From positions 186,001 through 250,000 of the forward strand of contig NZ_JASZYK010000007.1 in assembly GCF_030317035.1 (NCBI RefSeq): a DNA stretch of 64,000 bases, read 5' to 3'. The stretch comes from Variovorax sp. J22G73. Lineage in GTDB: Bacteria; Pseudomonadota; Gammaproteobacteria; Burkholderiales; Burkholderiaceae_C. Below are positions 50,666-59,031 of the stretch, one piece after another. The translations under genes and the position numbers were made by a program. The notes under the pieces were generated by a model. That model had not been told where the DNA came from and ran no database searches. It saw nothing but the letters and a program-made list of their open reading frames with translations. Numbering within the stretch: the first letter of the stretch is position 1; every line of letters begins with the position of its first letter.

Positions 50666-51126
50666 TCTTCGACCTCCGACGCGATCAACGTGATGCGCCG
50701 AGCAGCGCGCATGAGGCTGTCACGGTCCTCAGCCGAGAGCGCCACTCCGCGCGCCAAGTTGCCCGCGGCGACGGCTGCGAGCGTCGCGTCCTGTCGCAGC
50801 AGATAGAGGGCGTCGCGGGGCGGGAACGTCGTAGGTCGCCGCCGCTGCAAGTGCTTGCCGTCTTCCTCCCAGGCTCCTAGGGCTTTGGCAGCTTCCACGA
50901 AGCTCACCCCGTGCGTGGCCATGTGATAAGCCAACACGTCGCCGCCACGGGCACCGCATCCAGCCATGCACACCCATGCGCCAGTCTCAGTATTGATGCG
51001 CATGCTGTCGCTGCCGCCGTGAAAATCGCAGCGCGCAGTGCGCCACCTTCCCCGTCCGATAAGCGTCACGCCCTCGCTCTCGAAATACGCTGATGGGTCA
51101 GCAAGTCTGTCTTTAACGAAACTCAT
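50662..51126 (-). CDS. CHC2-type zinc-finger primase-like protein
   Basis: 154 residues from the ATG at 51126. The zinc site is C33, H36, C53, C57 (CDFHGGSDSMRINTE and WVCMAGCGARGGD), the arrangement of DnaG-type primase zinc fingers, here with CxxxC at the end. No TOPRIM catalytic domain follows; the C-terminal 90 residues are helical. It is therefore only the zinc-binding half of a primase, perhaps guiding host DnaG or acting in DNA binding. Coupled to the helicase. Confidence 0.8.
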   Translation of the reverse strand: MSFVKDRLADPSAYFESEGVTLIGRGRWRTARCDFHGGSDSMRINTETGAWVCMAGCGARGGDVLAYHMATHGVSFVEAAKALGAWEEDGKHLQRRRPTTFPPRDALYLLRQDATLAAVAAGNLARGVALSAEDRDSLMRAARRITLIASEVEE

Positions 51127-51151
51127 GGCGCTTCGAGTTGTTCGTCCTTGC

Positions 51152-51373
51152 TCACTTGAGCGCCTCCAGCCAGTCGAAAACCTCACCGGCGCGCCAGCGC
51201 GCACAACGAGAAGAAAGTACGATTTGCCGGGGGAAAGTGCCGGCCGCGATGCGCGCATATAACGCCGATCGCTTTAGCCCGGTGAGTTCTTCGACGGCTG
51301 AGGCACGCAGCAGCGTGGCGGGATGAATGCCTCTGTCAGTAGGGGCTGTGGCCTGCGTCCGCTTGTTTTCCAT
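51152..51373 (-). CDS. AlpA-type regulator
   Basis: 73 residues with the AlpA helix-turn-helix: LLRASAVEELTGLKRSALYA followed by RIAAGTFPRQIVLSSRCARW and EVFDWL. AlpA-family proteins activate or excise P4-like elements. It is closely similar to the protein encoded at 55521-55757 (LLRCSYVTALTGLSRSTLYA). Confidence 0.88.
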   Translation of the reverse strand: MENKRTQATAPTDRGIHPATLLRASAVEELTGLKRSALYARIAAGTFPRQIVLSSRCARWRAGEVFDWLEALK

Positions 51374-51489
51374 ATTGCCTTTTCCTTGTCCGGCGTTGTC
51401 CGCCGATGTTCAGATGGCCCTATGGTCGAGAACCGCAGGCGATATAAGGGGCAATTGCCCTAGAAATTGGGCAGGTGCCGAAAGAGTCG

Positions 51490-52383
51490 CTACTTCAAGC
51501 GGCTGGCAACAGCATCCGGAATCGCCTTCAGCTTGTTTTCAATGGTCGTTTCGCCCAGCCCTATACCCATCCTCGCAGCTGCAGCCTGGAGCACTCCTGC
51601 CGTCTTCGCGGTTTTCGCCGGGTCCAGGTTTGCCTGTTGGCAAAGCACGGCGACGAGTGTCAAGAGGGTGTTTCGCTCCTTGGTAGACAGCTCACGTTGA
51701 GGGTGAGCGGGACGGCCCCCGTCGATTTGGGTTCGAAGCTCGGCGATAGCAAGACTTTGAGATTCGGCGACCCTTTTCCAGAAGACCTCTGGTTGCTCGC
51801 CAGGTTGTTTTGCCCCCTCGAGCGTCGCGAGGCTACCGGCTGTCCCGTGGCGAAACTCCGCCCTGGCTCGCGCAGTCGCTTGTGCCTCTGTCTGCATGGC
51901 GGAGGCGGCGTCCTCCAGTTCCTGCCCAAAGTAATCTCCTCGCGGAGACCCATGCGTCTCCAGGCAATCGATCAGATCGCTTAGCGAAACATACGTGCGA
52001 TCAGGTATTAGCGAGGAATCTAATGGGCTCCGAGCCTTGATCTCCGCTTTCAAAAGTCCGGATATGACGCACCGCGTCAGCAGATCTAAGATTCGCTTTT
52101 GCGTAGGGGCAACACCGCGGCGAAACTCGGCCTCGTCAGATTCGTAGCTACCCCAGTGTTCAGGCAGAACTCCAGGTACTCGACCGGACAATCCCGCGTC
52201 GATGGCCCCCAGCAGAGCAGCATCGGGAAGGTTGTAATAGTCTCGGCCCAGGCCGGGAAGGAACAGGTAGTCCTCCCAAAGGAAATCGAAACTGTCGCCG
52301 AAATCTAGCGGCCTGACAGCATCTTCCTCGGCAACCAAAGATCTTTCAGCCTCATCTTTAAACTCGCCTTCGTCATTCATCAA
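51490..52383 (-). CDS. Hypothetical protein
   Basis: 297 residues. Acidic N-terminal half (PLDFGDSFDFLWEDYLFLPG, LGRDYYNLPDAALLGAIDAG) and a C-terminal coiled, helical part (LTLVAVLCQQANLDPAKTAK, TAGVLQAAAARMGIGLGETT). The tail is reminiscent of a conserved family found next to AlpA genes in Burkholderiales islands, but I do not recognise a named domain. Confidence 0.65.
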   Translation of the reverse strand: MMNDEGEFKDEAERSLVAEEDAVRPLDFGDSFDFLWEDYLFLPGLGRDYYNLPDAALLGAIDAGLSGRVPGVLPEHWGSYESDEAEFRRGVAPTQKRILDLLTRCVISGLLKAEIKARSPLDSSLIPDRTYVSLSDLIDCLETHGSPRGDYFGQELEDAASAMQTEAQATARARAEFRHGTAGSLATLEGAKQPGEQPEVFWKRVAESQSLAIAELRTQIDGGRPAHPQRELSTKERNTLLTLVAVLCQQANLDPAKTAKTAGVLQAAAARMGIGLGETTIENKLKAIPDAVASRLK

Positions 52384-52494
52384 GCGTCCCTCACGCCCCT
52401 GAAAAAAGATGCCAGCCCAGCCCGTCAGGGAAACGGGTTTTCGGGGATCAGCCTAGGGCTGGCAGTGAAACTGTGCCGCGCGAGGAGGCCGCGA

Positions 52495-52905
52495 CTATTT
52501 GCCGAGCGCTGATGTATCGAGGTTCGACTTCGCCAGGGCTACCAGCGTCACTAGAGCGTGGAGCAAAATATGATCGAGGTTTATTTCGCCAAGAACGCCA
52601 AGCACTCCCGCGAGTTCATCGCTCGCCTCATCGCTGGCATCCCGCGAGCGGCTGGCGAATGCCGCCTCCACTTTGTCCACGCCGCACTCGACCAGTCGCA
52701 AGACTCCCCAAAAAGCGTCAACGCCTTCACAGGTCGCCATAGCTTCAGCGACATCGCGGGCCTGTGAAATGACGCAGAGCGCCGCGTCCAGCTTTGCGAC
52801 AGACAACGCGACGGGCTCGCGGGCCGCAGCGGTCGCGCTTGCCAATCCGTCGGCCCGGGTCTGCGCTACGCGTCTGGCGCGGCCTGGCGCAACACCCCCG
52901 CTCAT
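52495..52905 (-). CDS. Hypothetical small helical protein
   Basis: 136 residues, Ala/Val-rich and helical (KLDAALCVISQARDVAEAMA, DAFWGVLRLVECGVDKVEAA). No recognised domain. Its start overlaps the stop of the next gene (ATGA), so the pair is coupled. Confidence 0.55.
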   Translation of the reverse strand: MSGGVAPGRARRVAQTRADGLASATAAAREPVALSVAKLDAALCVISQARDVAEAMATCEGVDAFWGVLRLVECGVDKVEAAFASRSRDASDEASDELAGVLGVLGEINLDHILLHALVTLVALAKSNLDTSALGK

Positions 52906-53633
52906 AGCTTCACCGCCACCAGGCGGCTGACAGTGCGCGACTCGTAGCGGATAGGCGTCACACCCCGCACCGCGTGTTCCAGCGCCTCAACCTGCAGCAG
53001 AACGCGCTGCAGGTCGTTTTCGGAGAGACGCCAATCGTGAAACAGTTCCTGGCCTTGCTGGCACGAGTCCAACGCGCGCCGAAGGCCACCAGCGTACCCT
53101 TGCAACTGATCGCGAAGAACATCAGCGGTGCTCTCGCGCTTGCGTTGTGCCAGGCGAGCAGCGGCAGCCTCGTACTCCAGTTTATTGTTCGCTTCGGTTC
53201 TAGCCTTTTCGGCTTCACGCAGAGCGAGCGAGCGGCGATCCTGTTCCTCGACCGGGAGTCCCTTGACGACACGAAAACGTGTCTTGCCCTCCGCACTAAT
53301 CGTCATGAAGTAAGCGTCCCGCTGGGCTCCATTGAACGCAGTCCGTCCGCATGGCTGCCCTCGGTAGTAGGTGCAGGACGTCTTCTTATTGCCGGGTTGG
53401 CCCGGCAGCTGATCCATGCGACAAATCCCCGCGGCCACCAACGCCTCGGCAGTGCCGGTGTACGCGTTGGCCCAGTGCCATTCCTCACGTTCGAGCGGTC
53501 GGCGATCACGCCACGCTCTGCGCGTCCGCGTAGACGCGGCTGCATCTTGCTGCGAGGGCTGCTTCGAGGCGACCAACGCAAGATGTGGTCGATCGCCGGA
53601 TCGGCGGATAATTGCTGTAGCCATGATGTGCAT
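52902..53633 (-). CDS. Hypothetical protein with coiled-coil C-terminus
   Basis: 243 residues. The middle has a Cys-containing block (EALVAAGICRMDQLPGQPGN, CTYYRGQPCGRTAFNGAQRD) and the second half a long coiled coil (RRSLALREAEKARTEANNKL). No recognised family; genes like it occur in phage islands of this order. The start may be MHIMATAI or the second Met. Confidence 0.6.
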   Translation of the reverse strand: MHIMATAIIRRSGDRPHLALVASKQPSQQDAAASTRTRRAWRDRRPLEREEWHWANAYTGTAEALVAAGICRMDQLPGQPGNKKTSCTYYRGQPCGRTAFNGAQRDAYFMTISAEGKTRFRVVKGLPVEEQDRRSLALREAEKARTEANNKLEYEAAAARLAQRKRESTADVLRDQLQGYAGGLRRALDSCQQGQELFHDWRLSENDLQRVLLQVEALEHAVRGVTPIRYESRTVSRLVAVKL

Positions 53634-53735
53634 CTCCTTCTAAGTTGTGCACGTTTTGGTCAGACGGCTGGGGTGTCACTACCACCCTGGCCGTCGCCTT
53701 TTGTGCCCCGCATAAACCGCCGCGGGGCATAGCGG

Positions 53736-53924
53736 TTATTCCCTTGGCTCCTTTGCCTTGTCGATGCGTTCTCGCATCCATGACGCACCGCCGAGTCGCT
53801 GAAGCTTTTCCTTTTGCGCGGGCTTCATCTTCACCATCACGGGCACCATCGCTTCACCCTCAGGAAGTGGCGGCCGACCGCGGGCAAGAGACTCCACCTC
53901 TGTTGGAATTATTTTTTTCTGCAT
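53736..53924 (-). CDS. Small ribbon-helix-helix-like protein
   Basis: 62 residues from MQKKIIPTEVESLARGRPPL. PVMVKMKPAQKEKLQRLGGA followed by SWMRERIDKAKEP resembles the strand-helix-helix of small phage repressors and antitoxins. It is divergent from the Myb-repeat gene across a 312-base intergenic region. Confidence 0.65.
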   Translation of the reverse strand: MQKKIIPTEVESLARGRPPLPEGEAMVPVMVKMKPAQKEKLQRLGGASWMRERIDKAKEPRE

Positions 53925-54236
53925 AGCATTTATCGTAAACCCATAAATACCCGTCTGCAACCCTGGTAGTTGCCCTACCACTGCCATGACCTGCGCGCGG
54001 TCACAAGTCTTTCCATTCGCAACTGCGCTCTTGTTGCGAGCCCATAGCCTCAACGCGCGTGCGGGTGCGCGCGCGCCCAAGTGCCGGGAAGCATTGCAAT
54101 TGCCCATCCGGTTTTCCGCCGTGGCGAGCCCTGGTGCCACCCCAGAAACTAGCGGCATGGCGAAACATGTACACCATCCTGGCGTCCCTCCGCTAACGCC
54201 AGCCAGAGCCACTTGCCTCAGTCGAGGGAGAACGAA
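53925..54236. promoter_or_regulatory. Divergent control region between leftward and rightward island genes
   Basis: No gene is seen. This is the only wide gap in the replication side, and it separates a long leftward gene series (39.9-53.9 kb) from the rightward pair at 54.2-55.1 kb. It is expected to hold both promoters; I could not define operators by eye. Confidence 0.5.
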
Positions 54237-54866
54237 GTGAAAGAGCCCAGATGCGCTCACCGTTGGACCGACGAAGAAGACGCCTACGTTCTGAGCCACT
54301 GCGGCACGATGACGGATGTGGCGATCGCGGCGGCTCTCGGTCGCTCCAAAAGAGCCGTTCTTCAACGACGCGTCAAGAACCTGCAAATGCCCAAAGTGAG
54401 GTCGGTCGACAGGTGGACCGCAGAGGACAACGCCATGCTAAGGGCGCTCTATAGCGAGATCGACCCATTATTCTTGGCCGCACTGCTCTCCTGCTCCATG
54501 CCCAGGATGCGGAAACACATTGCTCATCTGGGCCTACGGTCCTCTCGTTTCTGGTCACATGAAGAAGACGAGGTGCTGCGGAAGCACTTCCCGTCTACCC
54601 CGATAACTGCATTCGCCGAATTGCTTCCAGGTCGCGGACTCAAGGGTATCTATCGGCGGGCGAACGTGTTGTCCCTCTCCCGCGATCCGTCCTACATGCT
54701 GAATGGCTCGAACCGCTCGAGGCTTTCGAAGTTCCCTGCCTACCCGCCCGAATTGCGATCACTCATCGCCCTCCATCACCAAGCTCAAAGGAAATTGCAA
54801 GATGTCGAAGCGAAACATCGAAAGCCTGCGCGGCCACCTGTTCAAGGTGCTCGAAACCCTGGATGA
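54237..54866 (+). CDS. Protein with three Myb/SANT-like DNA-binding repeats
   Basis: 209 residues from a GTG at 54237 about 8 nt after GAGGGAG. Three tandem units of about 48 residues begin RWTDEEDAYVLSHCGT, RWTAEDNAMLRALYSE and FWSHEEDEVLRKHFPS; each has the Trp-x3-Asp/Glu pattern and three helices of Myb/SANT or GcrA-like domains. A Pro-rich basic tail follows. Such tandem repeats are rare in bacteria and imply sequence-specific DNA binding. It is followed, with overlap, by the small gene at 54802-55143. Confidence 0.75.
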   Translation: MKEPRCAHRWTDEEDAYVLSHCGTMTDVAIAAALGRSKRAVLQRRVKNLQMPKVRSVDRWTAEDNAMLRALYSEIDPLFLAALLSCSMPRMRKHIAHLGLRSSRFWSHEEDEVLRKHFPSTPITAFAELLPGRGLKGIYRRANVLSLSRDPSYMLNGSNRSRLSKFPAYPPELRSLIALHHQAQRKLQDVEAKHRKPARPPVQGARNPG

Positions 54867-55143
54867 CAACACGAAGCCGCTCGACATAGCGAGGCAGCGG
54901 GCGGTGTGCGAAACGGCCCAAACGTTGATCAACTCCTTGAAGGTTGAGGTCGAATTGCACGCCATGCTCCGCGGAGCCATCGACGTTCCTTTTATCGAAA
55001 GCCAAAGCAGCGAGCGACCGAACAACGCGGATGGCACAAACAGAGTCACGTCGGCGAAAGATCGGACGGCAGCAGTCTTGAACACGGGCCCGAGCCCCAA
55101 TCACGTTTGGCGGACCTCGACGGTGAATAGGTTGCGCCCCTAG
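54802..55143 (+). CDS. Small conserved phage-island protein
   Basis: 113 residues from the ATG at 54802 (AAAGGA upstream), overlapping the end of the Myb-repeat gene. MSKRNIESLRGHLFKVLETL then ARQRAVCETAQTLINSLKVE is a helical pair like the small proteins that often accompany prophage regulators in Burkholderiales. Function unknown. Confidence 0.65.
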   Translation: MSKRNIESLRGHLFKVLETLDDNTKPLDIARQRAVCETAQTLINSLKVEVELHAMLRGAIDVPFIESQSSERPNNADGTNRVTSAKDRTAAVLNTGPSPNHVWRTSTVNRLRP

Positions 55144-55151
55144 CGGCACCA

Positions 55152-55469
55152 TCAGCCCGTCTTGAACTGCGCGATTTCAACGCTCGCGGCTAGCTTGTCG
55201 AGATAGTCGGCCCACCGTTGAATCATCAGCACGCGCTCTCCGACGTACTCAGCCCGGTCGTACACCTCGCCATTCTGGCCTTCGACGTATGCGCCAGGGA
55301 GTCTCGATATGGCGGCCGGGTCAACCTTCAACCGCTCACGAACCATCGTGCGCGCGGTCGCGAGGAACCCGCGCACGGTCTGCACCGTCGGGTCGTAGCG
55401 CAGCGTTTGCAGCGTGGCGCGCAACGTATCGTCGCCAACGGGCCGTTCGGCTGAGACCTTCCACGCCAA
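55152..55469 (-). pseudogene. Remnant of a tyrosine integrase (C-terminal catalytic part)
   Basis: 105 residues. The stretch FLATARTMVRERLKVDPAAI, then EVYDRAEYVGERVLMIQRWA with DYLDKL, follows the last part of P4-type integrases, including the region containing the nucleophilic Tyr (here YDRAEY). The corresponding end of the intact integrase in this island is YNFATYLPQRRLMMQGWADH. The N-terminal and the first catalytic motifs (Arg, His-x-x-Arg) are absent. It indicates a second, older integration unit inside the island. Confidence 0.75.
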
Positions 55470-55520
55470 CGCACGGGCTTGCGAGAGGTTTTGAGAATCA
55501 GACCGCAGACGGTTCGCAGT

Positions 55521-55757
55521 CTAAGTAGGCCGACGCCCGGGCTCGAGCGCGTCCAGCCAGGCGGCCACGTCCCTTACACGCCATCGACTACAACGCGGTC
55601 CGAGCCTGACCGGCTCCGGAAATGTTCCGACGGCGATCTTTGCGTAGAGGGTGCTACGACTAAGGCCGGTGAGCGCCGTCACATACGAGCACCGAAGAAG
55701 CGCTGCTGGATGGCCTGCTAGCGCGTCTGCCTCGTCAAGTTTTGGATGAATGGTCAA
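55521..55757 (-). CDS. AlpA-type regulator (second copy)
   Basis: 78 residues with the same helix-turn-helix as the protein at 51152-51373: LLRCSYVTALTGLSRSTLYA, KIAVGTFPEPVRLGPRCSRW. It sits next to the integrase remnant, the usual companion arrangement, and supports the idea of a decayed second element. Confidence 0.88.
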   Translation of the reverse strand: MTIHPKLDEADALAGHPAALLRCSYVTALTGLSRSTLYAKIAVGTFPEPVRLGPRCSRWRVRDVAAWLDALEPGRRPT

Positions 55758-55818
55758 CTTGCAAGCTCCTTAGACTTTCCTGGAGTCTGACAACGCCTCA
55801 CCTCTTGATCAACCGCGA

Positions 55819-56532
55819 TTAAGTGCCGGCTTTTTTGCGGGCAAGCTCCCCTACCAGCCCCGAGTCGAGGACATGCTTCCGATAGACAAGCCCGGCGCGC
55901 TCGAGCACCCTGGCAAAAGCCGCCTCGAGCGTGGCCCGCGGCTGCTCGGCATGCTCGACGATGACACTGATGGCACGCTCGCGCGCTTCCTCCATCATTT
56001 CCTGGTCTGCCTTCCAACCTCGGACGGTCCCTTCGCTTCTCAAACCGCACGCTAGGCGAACATCCTTCATGGGACTGGATGTCTTCACCACTCCCATTTC
56101 TGCGCCGTGCAGATACACGAGAGCGTTCAGCTTGACGCGCCGCTGAAGGAAGTTCTCCTTGGGTCGATGAGCTTCAGTGCGCTGCGGACGGCTGAGCAAC
56201 ATCCCAAACGTCCCGCCGGAGAAGTGCTGCTGCAGCTCCCGATGCAGTTCCCGGGCAAGCTCTTGATCAATGCAGACGGGCTCGCATGCTCCGCCTGCCT
56301 CCTTCAAGAAGTCCAGCAATGCCAAGCGGAGATTGCTGACCCCGCTCCCCCTCGCCTCCGCTGGCGTAGCCTTCGGCATGGCATGGAGTTCGTTGGAGGT
56401 CGATAGATAGCGGTAGGCGGCGAGGTCAGCACGACGCTGCGCTGCGCCTTCTTCCGGCCCGAATCTGAACAGGCCTCGATCGTTTTCATCGGTGGGCGAC
56501 GCGGCATGTTCGGCTGAATCTTCTCCTTGCAC
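55819..56532 (-). CDS. Hypothetical protein
   Basis: 237 residues. Central block CIDQELARELHRELQQHFSG with GGTFGMLLSRPQRTEAHRPK, C-terminal coiled helices (DQEMMEEARERAISVIVEHA). No family recognised. It lies upstream of the AlpA copy on the same strand. Confidence 0.6.
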   Translation of the reverse strand: MQGEDSAEHAASPTDENDRGLFRFGPEEGAAQRRADLAAYRYLSTSNELHAMPKATPAEARGSGVSNLRLALLDFLKEAGGACEPVCIDQELARELHRELQQHFSGGTFGMLLSRPQRTEAHRPKENFLQRRVKLNALVYLHGAEMGVVKTSSPMKDVRLACGLRSEGTVRGWKADQEMMEEARERAISVIVEHAEQPRATLEAAFARVLERAGLVYRKHVLDSGLVGELARKKAGT

Positions 56533-56553
56533 GTTTAGCGCTCCCTTCGACGA

Positions 56554-56847
56554 TCAACCAGGAATCGGCTCATTCGCAATCTCGTTCTCCAAACGGCAGC
56601 GAGTGTGGGCTCTGCGCAGCGCCTCTGGAGCCTTCGCCAACCCGCTGACCGTAGGTTCGCTGACACCCCAGCGATTCATCACCACCGGAATGTCATAGCG
56701 CTCGTGCCACCGCTGCCCGACTGCGCGCTCTACGCAGAACTGCGCGCGCAGGTATCGCGAGGCCATGATGCGATCTTTGCTATCGGCGCGGGCGCCGGAG
56801 GCCAGGAAGATGAGAAGCACAACGGGCTGAAAAAAACGAATCGTCAT
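56554..56847 (-). CDS. Small exported protein
   Basis: 97 residues from the ATG at 56847 with a signal peptide (MTIRFFQPVVLLIFLASGARA) and a mature part containing ASRYLRAQFCVERAVGQRWH. Two Cys in the mature part could form a disulfide. No known family. Confidence 0.65.
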   Translation of the reverse strand: MTIRFFQPVVLLIFLASGARADSKDRIMASRYLRAQFCVERAVGQRWHERYDIPVVMNRWGVSEPTVSGLAKAPEALRRAHTRCRLENEIANEPIPG

Positions 56848-57028
56848 TCGAACAGCATAGAGCGGCACAATGCATCGCTCCTGGTTAGCCCGGCAAGCCG
56901 GTGGAACAGAGGCGGGCATGCCACTTAGCTGGGGAGTTGGCCGAGGCCGCGGGGCAGCGGCTCTGGCTACGCGACAAGGCGAGCAGATGGGCGACTTGCT
57001 GGGCAGAGAGCATCGGCCGCGCGCGCAA

Positions 57029-57640
57029 TCAGTCCGTCATCCTGAGCATCGCATCGAGTCGACGTCTCATGATTTCGTTGACTGCGGCCTGTGCTGGGAA
57101 AAGGTTGAGCTCCTGTGCCTCGACAGTCTTCGCATCCGCAGGCTTGCTCAATCCCATCGCCATGCCCAGCGCCCCCTGCACTTTGTTCGCAAGTCGATAG
57201 AAGCACTCCATCTCCTCAGAAGTGAAGTAGATGCTGGCGTTCCGAAAGGCGCCCATAAGCTCCTTGACTGAGATATTCATAGCTTGGATGTCCGCGGAGC
57301 GTTTCTCACCGGTATGAATAGAGAGCAGTCCCAACACGTTCGAAGCTTGAAGCTCAACAGCCAAATGCAAACGGTTCAGCGCAGCGAACTTCTTTTCGAC
57401 CATCAGCACGGCCATGGCTTTGCTGACCTCCTGGGACGCCTTCGTCTTTTCCGTTTCGGCAATCAAGGAAACCTTGTAGGACTCGAGGTCGCGCTGGTGC
57501 GACGCCTTGATGCGCTCGATGTCTTTGTTCAGCCAATGCCCGAGTTGAGCCTTGAACATGAATGCCGCGGCTCCAAGCAGAACTGCGCTCACCGCGCCAC
57601 TTGCCAAGCTGGTCATCACGAAGTCGAGAAAGCTCATCAT
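57029..57640 (-). CDS. Membrane-anchored coiled-coil protein coupled to the integrase
   Basis: 203 residues from the ATG at 57640, which overlaps the integrase stop as TGATG. An N-terminal membrane helix (FVMTSLASGAVSAVLLGAAA) is followed by a long charged coiled coil (HWLNKDIERIKASHQRDLES, AETEKTKASQEVSKAMAVLM) and a helical C-terminal domain. The frame-shared coupling to the integrase and edge position are typical of island cargo, often defence or immunity genes; function is not shown. Confidence 0.7.
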   Translation of the reverse strand: MMSFLDFVMTSLASGAVSAVLLGAAAFMFKAQLGHWLNKDIERIKASHQRDLESYKVSLIAETEKTKASQEVSKAMAVLMVEKKFAALNRLHLAVELQASNVLGLLSIHTGEKRSADIQAMNISVKELMGAFRNASIYFTSEEMECFYRLANKVQGALGMAMGLSKPADAKTVEAQELNLFPAQAAVNEIMRRRLDAMLRMTD

Positions 57641-58857
57641 CAAGCTGCCTTGAATGCCAGGACTTTGGCGCCGCGGCGCAATTGGTCCAGATGGTCGGCC
57701 CACCCCTGCATCATCAGGCGCCGCTGGGGTAAGTACGTCGCGAAGTTGTAGGCTGCACTTACCTCGTCGCGCTCTTGGTGTGCGAGCTGCAGCTCGATGA
57801 TGTCGTGCCGGTGCCCGCGCTCATGCAGGATCGTCGACGCGATGCCGCGGAAACCGTGACCGGTCATGCGGCCAGCGTAGCCCATTCGCTTGAGCGCGCC
57901 CAGGATGGTGCCGTTGGACATCGGTTTCTCGTGGTCGCGCTCGCCAGGGAAAAGCAAGCCGCTCAAACCGCGGAGTTCGTGAATGGAGCCCAGGACCTCC
58001 ACGGCCTGGGCCGACAGCGGCACGATGTGCGGCGTCTTCATCTTCATCCGCTCCGCCGGGATGCGCCACTCGGCGGCCTCTAGGTCGAACTCCTCCCAGC
58101 GCGCACCAATGAGTTCGCCGGTACGCACGAACGTGAGCGCCATCAACTTCATTGCCAGCCTGGTCACGGGAGTCCCCTGATACGCCTCGATCTTGCGCAG
58201 CAGCTCTGGCAGCTCCTTGGGCTCAATGCGCGCGAAGTGCCCCTTGCTGCGCGGCTTGAGGGCGTCGGAGGGCTTCACGTCGCTCGCCGGGTTGCGCTCG
58301 ATGATCCCGTGCGCAATGCCGTACCTGAAGATCTGGCTGCAGGTCTGCCATGCGCGCTTCGCGATGTCGACGGCACCGCGGGCCTCGATCTTCTTGGCGA
58401 CCGCGAGCAGTTGCGGCGCCGTGATGGTCACGATTGGCCGGCGTCCCAGGTCGGGAAAGACGTCTGCCTCAAGCCTGGTGAGCACATAGCCGGCGTGCCG
58501 TTCGGACTTGCCGGCCTTCCAGTGTTCGTGCCAGGCCCGGGCGACCGCCTCGAAGGTGTTGCCGACGCTGACCCGAGCGCTGAGCTTGGCGTCGGCCTTG
58601 GTCTGGGCTGGATCGGAGCCGCCCTTCAAGATCAACCGCGCGTCGTCGCGAGCGCGCCGCGCCTGCGCCAGAGTCACTTCGGGATAGATACCGATCGCCA
58701 GCCGCTTCTCTTTGCCGTTGAACCGGTACTTCCAGCGCCAGAGCTTGCTGCCCGTGACAGTCGCTTCGAGGTAGAGGCCGCCGCTATCGGCAAAGCGTTG
58801 GTACGCGCGGCCGTCAGCGCATTTCGCGTTCTTACAGGCGGTGTCGGTGAGAGGCAT
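57640..58857 (-). CDS. P4-type site-specific tyrosine integrase
   Basis: 405 residues. The N-terminal DUF4102 domain (MPLTDTACKNAKCADGRAYQ through AIGIYPEVTLAQARRARDDA) and a SAM-like core-binding domain precede the catalytic part. The catalytic residues are all present: R245 (VRTGEL), H334-x-x-R337 (GHGFRG), H360 and nucleophile Y370 (AYNFATYL). The start is at 58857, about 175 nt from tRNA-Ser, and it is transcribed away from it. P4-type integrases use tRNA 3' ends, which fits the boundary. Confidence 0.96.
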   Translation of the reverse strand: MPLTDTACKNAKCADGRAYQRFADSGGLYLEATVTGSKLWRWKYRFNGKEKRLAIGIYPEVTLAQARRARDDARLILKGGSDPAQTKADAKLSARVSVGNTFEAVARAWHEHWKAGKSERHAGYVLTRLEADVFPDLGRRPIVTITAPQLLAVAKKIEARGAVDIAKRAWQTCSQIFRYGIAHGIIERNPASDVKPSDALKPRSKGHFARIEPKELPELLRKIEAYQGTPVTRLAMKLMALTFVRTGELIGARWEEFDLEAAEWRIPAERMKMKTPHIVPLSAQAVEVLGSIHELRGLSGLLFPGERDHEKPMSNGTILGALKRMGYAGRMTGHGFRGIASTILHERGHRHDIIELQLAHQERDEVSAAYNFATYLPQRRLMMQGWADHLDQLRRGAKVLAFKAA

Positions 58858-58962
58858 CTGGGGGCATTTTTCGGGAGTACCCGCGTGAACCGCGGTCTAT
58901 GCCCCCAACTGTGCCCCCGTTTCATGCCGGCTGTCAAAAGACGTTGCCGGACAACCGCGCAC

Positions 58963-58986
58963 AAAAAAGCCCCGTCTAGCGGGGCT
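58963..58986 (-). terminator. Leftward terminator next to tRNA-Ser
   Basis: AGCCCCG (58968-58974) pairs with CGGGGCT (58980-58986). Six A at 58963-58968 give the U-run on the minus strand. It ends transcripts of tRNA-Ser about 47 nt from the CCA end and lies on the island side, so it came with the element and replaces the displaced one at 25.3 kb. Confidence 0.82.
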
Positions 58987-59031
58987 TAACTGCTGATTCC
59001 AGGCCATCGGCGGCTAACTGCGGAATCATTT

